Shown: piece after piece, positions 24,422 through 33,694 of the stretch
How positions within the stretch are numbered: the first letter of the stretch is position 1
Layout of the letters: the number at the start of each line of letters is the position of its first letter
From: Halalkalibacter oceani
Lineage (GTDB): Bacteria; Bacillota; Bacilli; Bacillales; Bacillaceae_D
Assembly: GCF_023715605.1 (NCBI RefSeq)
Contig: NZ_JAMBOL010000022.1
Coordinates: forward strand, 1-50,404
Direction: 5' to 3'
Length of the DNA stretch: 50,404 bases
The notes under the pieces: model-generated
Seen by the model: the letters and a program-made list of their open reading frames with translations, nothing else
What the model was told of the DNA's origin: nothing
Database searches by the model: none
Position numbers and translations under genes: made by a program

Positions 24422-25798
24422 GGCTCTAGAATAAATGTTGGGGTATTCGCACAATGAGGACAAAAAAAGACACGCAAGCTCCTTTGATCCTGTTATCCTT
24501 GAATTGACGAGAAACAAAGAAAGGATGGAGCAGCGTGCAACAAAAGTCTATCATGAAAATCCCAGGATTAAAAGAGGTCAACGTGACAAAGATAGAAGAA
24601 CGCGAGGACATGGTGGCGATTCATGTGGAGGTACCAAGGAAACCCCATGAATGTCCGGCCTGTCAAACGATGACGACGCGTGTGCATGATTATCGAATCC
24701 AAAAGATCCAGCACCTTAAATGGTTTGAGCGGAAGGTCGCTTTGTTTTATCGAAAGCGCCGGTATGCTTGTCCATGCGGAAAGAAGTTCGCGGAAACGGT
24801 ATCGTTTGTGAAAAAGTATCAACGCCAGACCATCGAGTGGAACCAGGCGTTGGGTATGAGGGTGATCGAAGGGAAGAACTTTACGGATACAGCCAAGCAG
24901 TTCCATACCTCTCCGACGACGGTGATGCGGAGGTTCGATCACCTGTCAGCTTCGCTGGTAAAGGAAGTGGATCAGCTTCCGCCGGTGATCGCGATTGATG
25001 AATACAAGGCAGACACGTAGGAAGGGACCTACCAGCTCATTCTAGCAGATGCTCAAACACGCCGCCCTCTCGACATCCTTCCCGACCGCTCTGCCAAGAC
25101 GTTACAACGGTATTTGGAGAAGAAGGGGGAGCATGTGCAAATAGTCGTGATGGACTTGAGCTACTCATTCAAATCAGCGGTACAAAAGGCACTTGGCAGC
25201 CCGGTCATTATTGGGGATCGGTTCCATTTTTCCCGCTACATGATTTGGGCCTTAGAGGCGGTTCGACGAACCGAACAGAAAGCCTTCCACCCCTATGACC
25301 GGAAGAAGTGCAAGCGACTCAGAAGCATTTTCTACAAGCGAAGAGAAGAGCTGACCGAGAGGCAGCTATGGTACGTAGAACGGTACTTGTCCCTTTCTGA
25401 CGCTCTACGAGAGGCCTATGAGCTGAAAGAAGCGTATATGGCATGGTTTGATCGGGCGAAAGAGCGGGGCAAGGAAGGCAAAATGGTGGAGGTCAAAGAG
25501 GGACTTTATGCGTTCTATGAAAAAGTGGAACAGAGTCACCTTGACGCCTTTCAGAAAGCCATTCGAACATTCCGGAACTGGGAAACTGAAATCTTAAATA
25601 GCTTTGCGTTTGGGTACACCAATGGATTTGTCGAAGGACTCAACAATCAAACGAAGGTCATCAAGCGGAATGCGTTTGGCTTTCGAAGATATGATCGGTT
25701 GCGCAACCGGATCTTACTTCACCATCAATACAAAGACATCACATTCGGGGTAGGATAAGGAGTCATCCTCTCGCTATCCCAACATTTGACGTAGAACC
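24422..25798 (+). mobile_element. ISL3-family insertion sequence, 1377 bp
   Basis: Imperfect terminal inverted repeats are visible: GGCTCTAGAATAAATGTTGG at the left end (24422) and, read inward on the minus strand, GGTTCTACGTCAAATGTTGG at the right end (25798), 18 of the first 24 positions equal. The element is flanked by TTAATTTT (24414-24421) and TTAATTTC (25799-25806), an 8-bp target duplication with one difference; 8 bp is the size expected for ISL3. It separates tatC from the Rex operator region of doxX, and its right flank abuts the first Rex-like inverted repeat. Confidence 0.88.
24535..25758 (+). pseudogene. ISL3-family transposase, interrupted by a TAG codon
   Basis: The reading frame runs from GTG 24535 (after AAGGATGGAG) to 25758 but has an in-frame TAG at 25018-25020, after IDEYKADT. 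The next residues, EGTYQLILADAQTRRPLDIL, continue the transposase in the same frame. The N-terminal zinc-ribbon-like part (HECPACQT, ACPCGKKF), the helix-turn-helix segment DTAKQFHTSPTTVMRRFD, the first Asp in IDEYK, the second in VVMDLSYSFKSAV and the GFVEGLNNQTKVIKR end with the Glu are all present. Unless the stop is read through or is a sequencing error, the element is not autonomous. About 407 codons is normal for the family. Confidence 0.88.
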
Positions 25799-25801
25799 TT
25801 A

Positions 25802-25917
25802 ATTTCACACAATAGTTTGTGAAATATTGAACAAAGTGTGAAATGTGTAAGATATGGTAGTCAAATTGATCTAAGTCCGATATACTTACCTTATAAACAT
25901 TGTGAAAACATTCACAA
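25802..25917. promoter_or_regulatory. Rex operator cluster upstream of doxX
   Basis: A perfect match to the Rex operator, TTGTGAA-AACA-TTCACAA, lies at 25900-25917. Upstream is an inverted repeat ATTTCACA/TGTGAAAT at 25802-25825 and a further TGTGAAAT at 25838-25845. All share the Rex half-site. The cluster sits between the IS and doxX, so Rex-controlled expression under low oxygen or high NADH is predicted. Confidence 0.75.
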
Positions 25918-25955
25918 TATCATTTTAAGTGAACATGAATGAGGGGGACATTTTG

Positions 25956-26489
25956 ATGATTGGACAATTTTTACGAGAAAACAAGGTAGTAGCAGGAATT
26001 ATGGTCATATTACGCCTCTATTTAGGCTGGGCCTGGCTATCTTCAGGAGTTGGCAAGGTAACAGGGGGATTTCATGCGGGAGGTTTTTTGGAAAGTGCGG
26101 TAACGAATCCCGTGATGAAGGGGGAGGAAGTTTTATATCCTGTTTATGTAACGTTTTTAGAATCTGTGGCGATTCCGTATGCCGATCTATTTAGTCTCGT
26201 TGTCGCCTGGGGAGAGATTCTTGTTGGTTTAGGACTGATTACTGGTATTTTGACTTCTGCCGCTGCTTTTTTTGGCGTAGCGATGAATATGGCCTTTTTA
26301 TTTGCCGGAACGATTTCTACAAATCCGCTGCTTATTTTGATTTCTATTTTTATTATGGCGGCAGGGGCCAATGCTGGACGGTTTGGGGGAGACCGTTGGG
26401 TGCTGCCTTATCTACGCCGGCAGCTTTTGCGAAAGAGAGAGGACTTGCATGTTAAGATTGAGCAGCGTGAAGGACTGCTGCAAAAATAA
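25956..26489 (+). CDS. DoxX-family membrane protein
   Basis: A membrane protein of about 177 residues with four hydrophobic segments in the DoxX/terminal-oxidase-associated family. Visible are ILRLYLGWAWLSSGVGKVTGG near the start, YADLFSLVVAWGEILVGLGLITG and a glycine-rich GANAGRFGGDRWVLPYL end. ATG 25956 was chosen because GAGGGGG lies eight bases upstream; a GTG at 25929 gives a longer reading. DoxX proteins are linked to respiratory or thiosulfate-related chains, but the exact role is unclear. Rex sites upstream and cydABS downstream support a respiratory link. A terminator follows. Confidence 0.85.
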   Translation: MIGQFLRENKVVAGIMVILRLYLGWAWLSSGVGKVTGGFHAGGFLESAVTNPVMKGEEVLYPVYVTFLESVAIPYADLFSLVVAWGEILVGLGLITGILTSAAAFFGVAMNMAFLFAGTISTNPLLILISIFIMAAGANAGRFGGDRWVLPYLRRQLLRKREDLHVKIEQREGLLQK

Positions 26490-26553
26490 ATGATTTAAAT
26501 GAATAAGCTCAGGGGCATTAAAGAGGCACTGACTATATTCACTGCTTTCAGAT

Positions 26554-26599
26554 CCGGGACACAGGGTGAAAAAAGATCATCCCTGTTCCCCGGTTTTTT
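26554..26599 (+). terminator. Terminator after doxX
   Basis: CCGGGACACAGGGTGA and its near-complement ending CCCCGG form a long stem followed by six T. It separates doxX from cydA, so each has its own transcription unit. Confidence 0.8.
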
Positions 26600-26694
26600 C
26601 TGCTTTCTCAAAGCAACCTAGCTTACAATCCATTGCGCCGCTGTGTTTAGAAATAATGAACAAATGGTATAGAAAAAAAGAATAAATCATGACA

Positions 26695-26712
26695 ATGTGA
26701 TTCCTTTCACAA
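26695..26712. promoter_or_regulatory. Rex operator upstream of cydA
   Basis: ATGTGAT-TCCT-TTCACAA matches 12 of 14 arm positions of the Rex operator. It lies in the 447-bp interval between doxX and cydA, which holds no gene; apart from the doxX terminator the remainder is AT-rich and probably contains the cyd promoter and a long leader. I could not fix the promoter. Confidence 0.65.
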
Positions 26713-26936
26713 AATATTCATTGATCATTTTCTCGGCGGCTTTTTCGATATGTTACAATCGCCTTGTAAAACCTATAGTGATAGTGGCAGTAGTGAAAAG
26801 CTTGTCTTGGCTCAATTTTAAAGCCCATTTTAATTTGAATGTGAAAAGGTGAGCATTTTGTAAAAGGATGAATAAAAAATTTACAGGATGATGAAAAAAG
26901 ATGCCTTTGGTGTTTTTCTAAGGAGGGTGAGGAGAA

Positions 26937-28268
26937 ATGATGGAGTACGATCCGGTGATATACAGTCGGATATTAACAGGTGTGACGTTGGGCTTTCACG
27001 CGATTTTTGCGACAATCGGGGTCGGTATTCCGCTATTAATTGCCTTGGCGGAATGGATCGGAATTAAGCGAAATGATGAGCATTACCGCTTGCTTGCGCG
27101 TCGGTGGGCGCGCGGGTTTGTGATAACGGTGGCGGTCGGAGTCGTGACAGGAACGGCTATCGGCCTCCAGCTAAGTTTATTGTGGCCCAGCTTTATGGAG
27201 GTTGCCGGGCATGCGATCAGTTTGCCAATGTTTATGGAGACATTCGCGTTCTTCTTTGAAGCGATCTTTCTTGGGATTTACCTTTATACGTGGGATCGTT
27301 TTAAAAAGAAAATTCATCACTGGCTGCTGGTGATTCCGGTTGTGATCGGCGCTTCGGCTTCGGGATTTTTTATCACGACGGTCAATGCTTTTATGAATTC
27401 ACCTTACGGAATTACAGTGGAGAACGGGGTTATCACGAATATTAACCCGCTTGCGGCGATGTTTAATCCGGCGACGCCGACCAAGGTCGCTCATGTTCTT
27501 TCATCAGCTTATTTAACATCGGCCTTCATTCTGGCCGCGATTGCCGCGATTTATTTACTGCGGGGCAATCAACATGTTTATCATAAAAAAGCTCTACATT
27601 TAACGATGACGGTCGCTTGTGTATTTGCCATCGTCACCGCACTGATCGGCGATTTGTCCGGTAAATATTTAGCGGAATATCAGCCGGAAAAGCTTGCGGC
27701 GGCTGAGTGGCATTTTGAGACGACGACGGAAGCGCCATTGATCTTAGGCGGAATTTTGACCGAGGATGGAGAGATTGCTTATGCGCTGGAGCTCCCGTAT
27801 GCTTTAAGCATTCTTGCCCACGGAGATCCGGGGGCAGAGGTAATCGGCCTCGAGGAATTTCCTGAAGAAGACTTGCCGCCGATGATCGTCCATTATTTAT
27901 TTGATTTGATGGTCATAAGCGGGATCTTCCTGGCTGCGGTTTCGATGTTGTTTGTCATCATGCGGCTCAGAAAGAAATGGAATGAGCATAATAAGCCGCT
28001 GCTGTGGGCGATTCTTGCCGGTGCTCCGATTGCGCTATTCGCGATTGAAATGGGCTGGTTCTTTGCAGAGATTGGCCGGCAGCCTTGGATTCTCAATGGC
28101 TTTATGAGAACCGCGGAGGGAGCGACTACGTCTCAGCATGTTGACCTGATGCTCTACCTCTTTATTTTGCTCTATTTGGTACTGGCGGTGTCATGTGTGA
28201 CCGTTTTACGGAAAATGTTTAAATCGAATCCGGTTGAACAGGAATTACTTGATCGGGGAATCGAATAG
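26937..28268 (+). CDS. cydA: Cytochrome bd-type quinol oxidase subunit I
   Basis: A 443-residue membrane subunit with about nine helices. It carries the hemes in known bd oxidases. Family features are ILTGVTLGFHAIFATIGVG (heme ligand His near residue 21), ISLPMFMETFAFFFEAIFLGIYLYTWDRF, the quinol-side EWHFETTTEAPL, and GWFFAEIGRQPWIL. The Q-loop is short, as in the YthA-type/Geobacillus bd enzymes, not the long E. coli form. ATG 26937 follows AAGGAGGGTGAGGAG. Rex control is likely. Confidence 0.95.
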   Translation: MMEYDPVIYSRILTGVTLGFHAIFATIGVGIPLLIALAEWIGIKRNDEHYRLLARRWARGFVITVAVGVVTGTAIGLQLSLLWPSFMEVAGHAISLPMFMETFAFFFEAIFLGIYLYTWDRFKKKIHHWLLVIPVVIGASASGFFITTVNAFMNSPYGITVENGVITNINPLAAMFNPATPTKVAHVLSSAYLTSAFILAAIAAIYLLRGNQHVYHKKALHLTMTVACVFAIVTALIGDLSGKYLAEYQPEKLAAAEWHFETTTEAPLILGGILTEDGEIAYALELPYALSILAHGDPGAEVIGLEEFPEEDLPPMIVHYLFDLMVISGIFLAAVSMLFVIMRLRKKWNEHNKPLLWAILAGAPIALFAIEMGWFFAEIGRQPWILNGFMRTAEGATTSQHVDLMLYLFILLYLVLAVSCVTVLRKMFKSNPVEQELLDRGIE

Positions 28269-28280
28269 AGGGGGGAGATC

Positions 28281-29294
28281 ATGAATTATGAATTAATTGG
28301 AATTACCGTGTTGTGGACATTCTTATATGGCTATTTAATTGTCGCGTCGATTGATTTCGGCGCCGGCTTCTTTAGCTACTATTCGACAGTAACCGGACGG
28401 GAGCATATTATCAACAAAGTGATCAACCGTTATCTTTCCCCGGTCTGGGAAGTGACCAATGTCTTTCTCGTATTCTTTTTCATCGGCATTATCGGTTTCT
28501 TTCCATCGACGGCGTACTACTATGGCACGGCTTTGCTGATTCCCGGGAGTTTCGCGATTGTTTTGCTGGCGATCAGAGGCTCGTATTATGCCTTTTATCA
28601 TTACGGCTTCCGTGGAAACCGGCTCTATAAGTTTCTGTATGGGGCGACGGGGCTGTTGATTCCCGCTTCCTTATCGGTTGTGCTGACGATTTCAGAGGGT
28701 GGCTTTATCGTCATCGAGAACGACAATGTCATGCTTGATTACGGCGCCTTGTTTTCCAGCTTCTACTCATGGTCGGTCGTTATTCTGGCGATTGTCAGCG
28801 TGCTTTACATTTCGGCCTGCTTCCTGACGTTTTATGCTTATAAAGCGCGGGATATGAAGGCGTTTGAGGTATTAAGAGGCTATGCGTTATTCTGGAGCTT
28901 TCCGACGATTTTGGCAAGCGTGCTCGTCTTCTTTGCCCTCAATCAGCATAACCCGGTGCATTTTGCCAAGATGGTGGATATATCATGGGTGTTCAGCTTA
29001 TCCTTTCTGTTTTTCCTTGGCGCCGTCTATTTTGTCTGGAAAAAGCGGCAGCTCGGTTTAGCCTTTATCTTTGTTATGCTCCAGTTTGCCACGGCCTTTT
29101 TCGGCTATGGAGCGTCTCATTTGCCGTATTTGCTCTATCCGCATTTAACGATTTATGACGGCTTTACGAACGAGGCGATGGCCATTGCGCTGATCGTCGC
29201 CTTCATAGCCGGTCTCTGCCTGCTAATTCCGTCACTCTATTTGTTAATGCGCCTGTTTCTGTTTGATAATAAATATGTGGAAGGACGAAAATAG
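28281..29294 (+). CDS. cydB: Cytochrome bd-type quinol oxidase subunit II
   Basis: A 337-residue subunit with about nine helices that pairs with CydA. It starts MNYELIGITVLWTFLYGYLIVASIDFGAGFF, typical of CydB N-termini, followed by the NRYLSPVWEVTNVFLVFFFIGIIGFFP segment. It begins 12 bases after cydA, preceded by GGGGGGA. Length and order are as in other short-Q-loop bd operons. cydS follows after 11 bases. Confidence 0.94.
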   Translation: MNYELIGITVLWTFLYGYLIVASIDFGAGFFSYYSTVTGREHIINKVINRYLSPVWEVTNVFLVFFFIGIIGFFPSTAYYYGTALLIPGSFAIVLLAIRGSYYAFYHYGFRGNRLYKFLYGATGLLIPASLSVVLTISEGGFIVIENDNVMLDYGALFSSFYSWSVVILAIVSVLYISACFLTFYAYKARDMKAFEVLRGYALFWSFPTILASVLVFFALNQHNPVHFAKMVDISWVFSLSFLFFLGAVYFVWKKRQLGLAFIFVMLQFATAFFGYGASHLPYLLYPHLTIYDGFTNEAMAIALIVAFIAGLCLLIPSLYLLMRLFLFDNKYVEGRK

Positions 29295-29305
29295 GAGGTG
29301 GGGTT

Positions 29306-29401
29306 GTGAACTTCTTTCTGATTATGATCGCACCGATACTCATCGTCGTACTGGCGGTACTCGGACTTTTTTGGTGGGGAGCAAGGGGGAAAAAGAACTG
29401 A
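29306..29401 (+). CDS. cydS: Cytochrome bd oxidase small subunit CydS (31 aa)
   Basis: A 31-codon gene starting at GTG 29306, eight bases after the strong AGGAGGTGGGG that follows the cydB stop. The product begins MNFFLIMIAPILIVVLAV, is one membrane helix and ends in a short basic tail (ARGKKN). It matches the shape of the third subunit CydS seen in the Geobacillus bd oxidase structure (single helix, FLIM-AP start, about 33 residues). The position after cydB is as expected. Such genes are easily missed by size cut-offs. Confidence 0.85.
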   Translation: MNFFLIMIAPILIVVLAVLGLFWWGARGKKN

Positions 29402-29576
29402 CAATGCTCACTTCGCTTTTACGTTAGTTTGTCTCGGGTTGGTGACGCTGGAGGAGAGGGCAGGTTGAAATCCACCGGCGTGCCGGTTCGTTCAACGCCC
29501 GCTTGCGGAAAGCGTGCCCCCATCCCGGGAGCGGGTTCAAAGCTTTGGATCGTGACAAATCCTTATACCAAAAAAA

Positions 29577-29651
29577 GCCTGTCGAACCTCTCGCTTTTGC
29601 GAGACTTTGTCGACAGACTGAAAGAAGTGACAATGCTCACTTCTTTTTTTT
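29577..29651 (+). terminator. Terminators downstream of cydABS
   Basis: The interval 29402-29636 has no credible gene. It contains a stem with CTGTCGA/TCGACAG around CTCGC-TTTT-GCGAG (29579-29616), then GAAGTGA-CAATGC-TCACTTC followed by a run of T (29624-29651). The 16 bases TGACAATGCTCACTTC occur twice, at 29399-29414 and 29628-29643, framing a GC-rich insert of 213 bp. The last codons of ydiK on the other strand lie within the second stem. Confidence 0.75.
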
Positions 29652-29852
29652 ATTTTGCTTTTGGACTTGTTTGATGCCCCGACGCAGGCGAAAGAAGCGC
29701 AGGGAGATCATAAAGTCGATCGCGGCGAATGAAATAATTAACAAGCTCCATACGGTCCAGCCTGTGCTGCTTACACTTTGAATCGCGAAAAAGACGAGCA
29801 GACAGCCGACAAAAAAGTAAAGAAGCGCCATCATTAATGGCGATGCTCTCAT
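29637..29852 (-). CDS. ydiK: YdiK-family small membrane protein
   Basis: A 71-residue protein with two membrane helices (MMALLYFFVGCLLVFFAIQSV and WSLLIISFAAIDFMISLRFF) and a Lys-rich tail. It fits the YdiK/DUF4305 family, found in B. subtilis between tatCY and groES beside ydiL. ATG at 29852 overlaps the ydiL stop (ATGA), with AGGAGG just upstream inside ydiL, so the two are coupled. Function is unknown. Confidence 0.82.
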   Translation of the reverse strand: MRASPLMMALLYFFVGCLLVFFAIQSVSSTGWTVWSLLIISFAAIDFMISLRFFRLRRGIKQVQKQNKKKK

Positions 29853-30574
29853 AGTAATCCTCCTGTAATCATTGACATTTGCTGTTCAAGTTCCTCAAGC
29901 TGTTCCAACCATCTCTCAAGATCATCAACAAGCAGGACGTTGACGACTGATACGAACAGGTTAAGGGAGACATGGGCAACAATCGGGACAAGGATCCGTT
30001 TCGTTCTGACATACAAGTAGGCAAAGACAAAGCCCATCGCCGTGTAAACGAGTAAGTGAGTGAAATCGAAATGGATCGCCGCAAAAATAAGGGAACTGAT
30101 AAAGCCGGCAATCCAGAAATTAAACCGTTTATACAACGCCCCGAAAATGACAAGCCGAAATACGATCTCCTCCAAAATCGGTCCAATCACGGAAACGACG
30201 ATAATAAAAGCCGGTAACGCCTGGGCAAATTCAATGATTTGCTGTGTATTCTCTGAGCCAGCTTCAATTCCGAACAGATAAACCTCAATTAAAGCGGCTG
30301 CATATTGGGCGGCGAAAACCATGAAAACCCCAATGATTGTCCAGCGTACTGCTTCGCCGCGCGAAGAACGCCCGCGAACCATATGGCGATCCCGCATATC
30401 GGGTGCAAGTAGAAGGAGGATAACGAGAAAGCCGAGACCAAAGCTGAACAGGCTCCAAATCCCGGGAATCTGCTCTTGTGCAACGCCGAGGTTTCTGAGA
30501 ATAATTACCCCCGGTATCGCTGATAGCTGCATGATGACATATGTGATCAGAATCCACCAATATCGTTTATTCAA
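29849..30574 (-). CDS. ydiL: CPBP-family intramembrane metalloprotease (YdiL-like)
   Basis: A 241-residue membrane protein with about seven helices. The CPBP/Abi motifs are visible: EEIVFRLVIFGAL near 143 (EExxxR), FAAIHFDFTH near 178 and HVSLNLF near 204, which together bind zinc. It matches ydiL by position next to groESL. Substrate unknown; relatives act in membrane-peptide processing or self-immunity. Transcribed away from groES with ydiK as second gene. Confidence 0.9.
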   Translation of the reverse strand: MNKRYWWILITYVIMQLSAIPGVIILRNLGVAQEQIPGIWSLFSFGLGFLVILLLLAPDMRDRHMVRGRSSRGEAVRWTIIGVFMVFAAQYAAALIEVYLFGIEAGSENTQQIIEFAQALPAFIIVVSVIGPILEEIVFRLVIFGALYKRFNFWIAGFISSLIFAAIHFDFTHLLVYTAMGFVFAYLYVRTKRILVPIVAHVSLNLFVSVVNVLLVDDLERWLEQLEELEQQMSMITGGLL

Positions 30575-30786
30575 TATGCTTTTCTCCTTTTTATATAAGG
30601 TCTATACATAATAAACTGTACTTATAACTAACAAGCATCTTCTCATTTTATCATATTTTATAGCGAAATAAGAAGGGAAGCGCCCAACTGAATAGAAAAG
30701 AACAAAGAGGGAATAAGCAGGAAGGATTTGGAGAAGCTAGAGGAGAAAATTGACTCGTTTTGTCGTTATTTTTTTTGATAAAAGAC

Positions 30787-30852
30787 TTGCAAAATAAGGA
30801 CGATATGATTATCATAATAATTGTGTTAGCACTCAGTGCTAATGAGTGCTAA
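30787..30852 (+). promoter_or_regulatory. groESL promoter with CIRCE operator
   Basis: TTGCAA (30787-30792) and TATCAT (30810-30815) are spaced 17 bp. The CIRCE element TTAGCACTC-N9-GAGTGCTAA at 30826-30852 is perfect and lies at the start of the transcript. HrcA-dependent heat-shock repression is expected. The rest of 30575-30786 is AT-rich spacer with no gene. Confidence 0.93.
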
Positions 30853-30890
30853 TAAAATTATAATCAAAGGTTTGAAGGAGGGTGTTTTCC

Positions 30891-31175
30891 TTGTTAAAGC
30901 CATTAGGTGATCGAATTGTGATTGAATTAGTTGAGTCTGAGGAAAAAACTGCAAGCGGAATTGTATTACCGGATTCTGCGAAGGAAAAGCCTCAAGAAGG
31001 AAAAGTCATCGCTGTTGGAACCGGCCGTGTAACGGACAACGGTGAGCGTATCGCGCTTGAAGTAAGTGAAGGTGACTCGATTATTTTCTCTAAATATGCG
31101 GGCACTGAAGTGAAATATGACCACAAAGAATATCTCATTCTTCGTGAAAGTGATGTTCTCGCTATTATCGGGTAA
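30891..31175 (+). CDS. groES: Co-chaperonin GroES
   Basis: A 94-residue co-chaperonin that caps GroEL. The start is taken as TTG 30891 ([15 protein letters not shown]), about eight bases after GAAGGAGGG; the upstream GTG at 30882 overlaps that sequence. The mobile loop [23 protein letters not shown] and the roof [27 protein letters not shown] are standard. groEL follows after 46 bases. Controlled by CIRCE/HrcA. Confidence 0.97.
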   Translation: MLKPLGDRIVIELVESEEKTASGIVLPDSAKEKPQEGKVIAVGTGRVTDNGERIALEVSEGDSIIFSKYAGTEVKYDHKEYLILRESDVLAIIG

Positions 31176-31209
31176 GGATCGAGAATAGGAACTACATACA
31201 ATCAATTAG

Positions 31210-32856
<1,647 letters not shown>

Positions 32857-32898
32857 TCATCACTTGAAACACTTTATTTAAGAAAGTTTCGCCTAGTA

Positions 32899-32947
32899 GG
32901 AGACCTTTCATAAGTCATCTGTAGACTTTTGGAAGGTCTCCTTTTTA
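32899..32947 (+). terminator. groESL terminator
   Basis: GGAGACCTTTC and GGAAGGTCTCC form an 11-bp near-perfect stem followed by TTTTT. Confidence 0.88.
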
Positions 32948-32981
32948 TTAAACCTTTAAAGTAAAACATTTAAAATAATAT

Positions 32982-33087
32982 TTGCAAGGTTATAATAATT
33001 ATGGTAATATTCAGTTAATAATTAAATATTTAGCGGGAAACCCCGATAGATAGCAGATTTCATCTGTCTATTTGTCGGGGTTTTTTT
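32982..33087 (+). promoter_or_regulatory. Promoter and attenuator-like hairpin for a 39-aa ORF
   Basis: TTGCAA (32982-32987) and an extended -10 (TGG-TAATAT, -10 at 33005-33010) have a 17-bp spacer. About 25 bases after the predicted start, AAACCCCGA...TCGGGGTTT with an inner TAGATAGCAGAT/ATCTGTCTA stem and seven T forms a strong intrinsic terminator at about 33038-33087. It ends just before a good Shine-Dalgarno sequence, so this is a leader attenuator or a short terminated RNA. Confidence 0.6.
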
Positions 33088-33107
33088 GTTGGAAGGAGGA
33101 TCGTTTT

Positions 33108-33227
33108 ATGTTTACATGTATTATAATTTTAGTAATTATTAGGGCTACTCTAGTAGTAAAAAGAGTAAAAAAAGCTAAATTTGTAAAAAAGGTTAAATCG
33201 GTTCAATTTAAGATAACATTTAGATAA
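33108..33227 (+). CDS. Small hydrophobic-basic peptide (39 aa), unknown
   Basis: A 39-codon reading frame starting at ATG 33108, seven bases after GGAAGGAGGA. The product begins MFTCIIILVIIRATLVV (one hydrophobic segment) and continues with a Lys/Arg/Val-rich tail (KRVKKAKFVKKVK). Base composition is much more AT-rich than the flanking genes. The shape resembles small membrane toxins or leader peptides, but I do not recognise a family. Expression would need readthrough of the hairpin at 33038-33087. Confidence 0.45.
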   Translation: MFTCIIILVIIRATLVVKRVKKAKFVKKVKSVQFKITFR

Positions 33228-33382
33228 AGAAGTGAAAGTTGTCGAGAGGCCTTGTTCTAGAAAAAATGCGTTTATGATACAGCCATCTGCTAACTGGTCT
33301 CAGCTTTGAAACTATTGTATGTTATACATAGACTAAGATGAAAAAACAGCTCGGGAAAAGAGCGAATGAAAGGGCGTTACGG

Positions 33383-33688
33383 ATGGAGCCATTTACGGAA
33401 CGGGCCATTCAGATTATGAAACAAATACCGGAAGGAAAGGTGATGACTTACGGACAAGTCGCCGCATTAGCGGGAAGCCCGCGTGGGGCAAGGCAGGTCG
33501 TGCGGATTTTGCATTCCATGAGCAAAAAGCATCGTCTCCCCTGGCATCGGGTGATCAATGCCAAGGGAGAGATTGGGTTGAAAGATGACGAGGCGTTTCA
33601 GGTGCAAAAGCTCTCCCTCGAAAGCGAGGGCATAGTGTTTACGGCTGATGGTCGTATTGAGCTGGAGCGCTATCAGCATCGGCCGTGA
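33383..33688 (+). CDS. Alkyltransferase-like protein (ATL, MGMT family without active Cys)
   Basis: A protein of about 101 residues similar to the DNA-binding C-terminal domain of O6-alkylguanine-DNA alkyltransferase. Conserved parts are IPEGKVMTYGQVAALAGSPRGARQVVRIL (helix-turn-helix with the Arg finger) and LPWHRVINAKGEIGL. The catalytic PCHR motif reads PWHR, so it cannot remove alkyl groups; ATL proteins bind lesions and hand them to nucleotide excision repair. ATG 33383 (MEPFTERAI) matches the family start and follows AAAGGG; an in-frame ATG at 33338 adds 15 basic residues without a good ribosome site. Confidence 0.88.
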   Translation: MEPFTERAIQIMKQIPEGKVMTYGQVAALAGSPRGARQVVRILHSMSKKHRLPWHRVINAKGEIGLKDDEAFQVQKLSLESEGIVFTADGRIELERYQHRP

Positions 33689-33694
33689 GAGAGG

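Noticed and set aside
29429-29781. Plus-strand frames after cydS
   Set aside because: No ribosome site; they cross hairpins and terminators and run antisense to ydiK.
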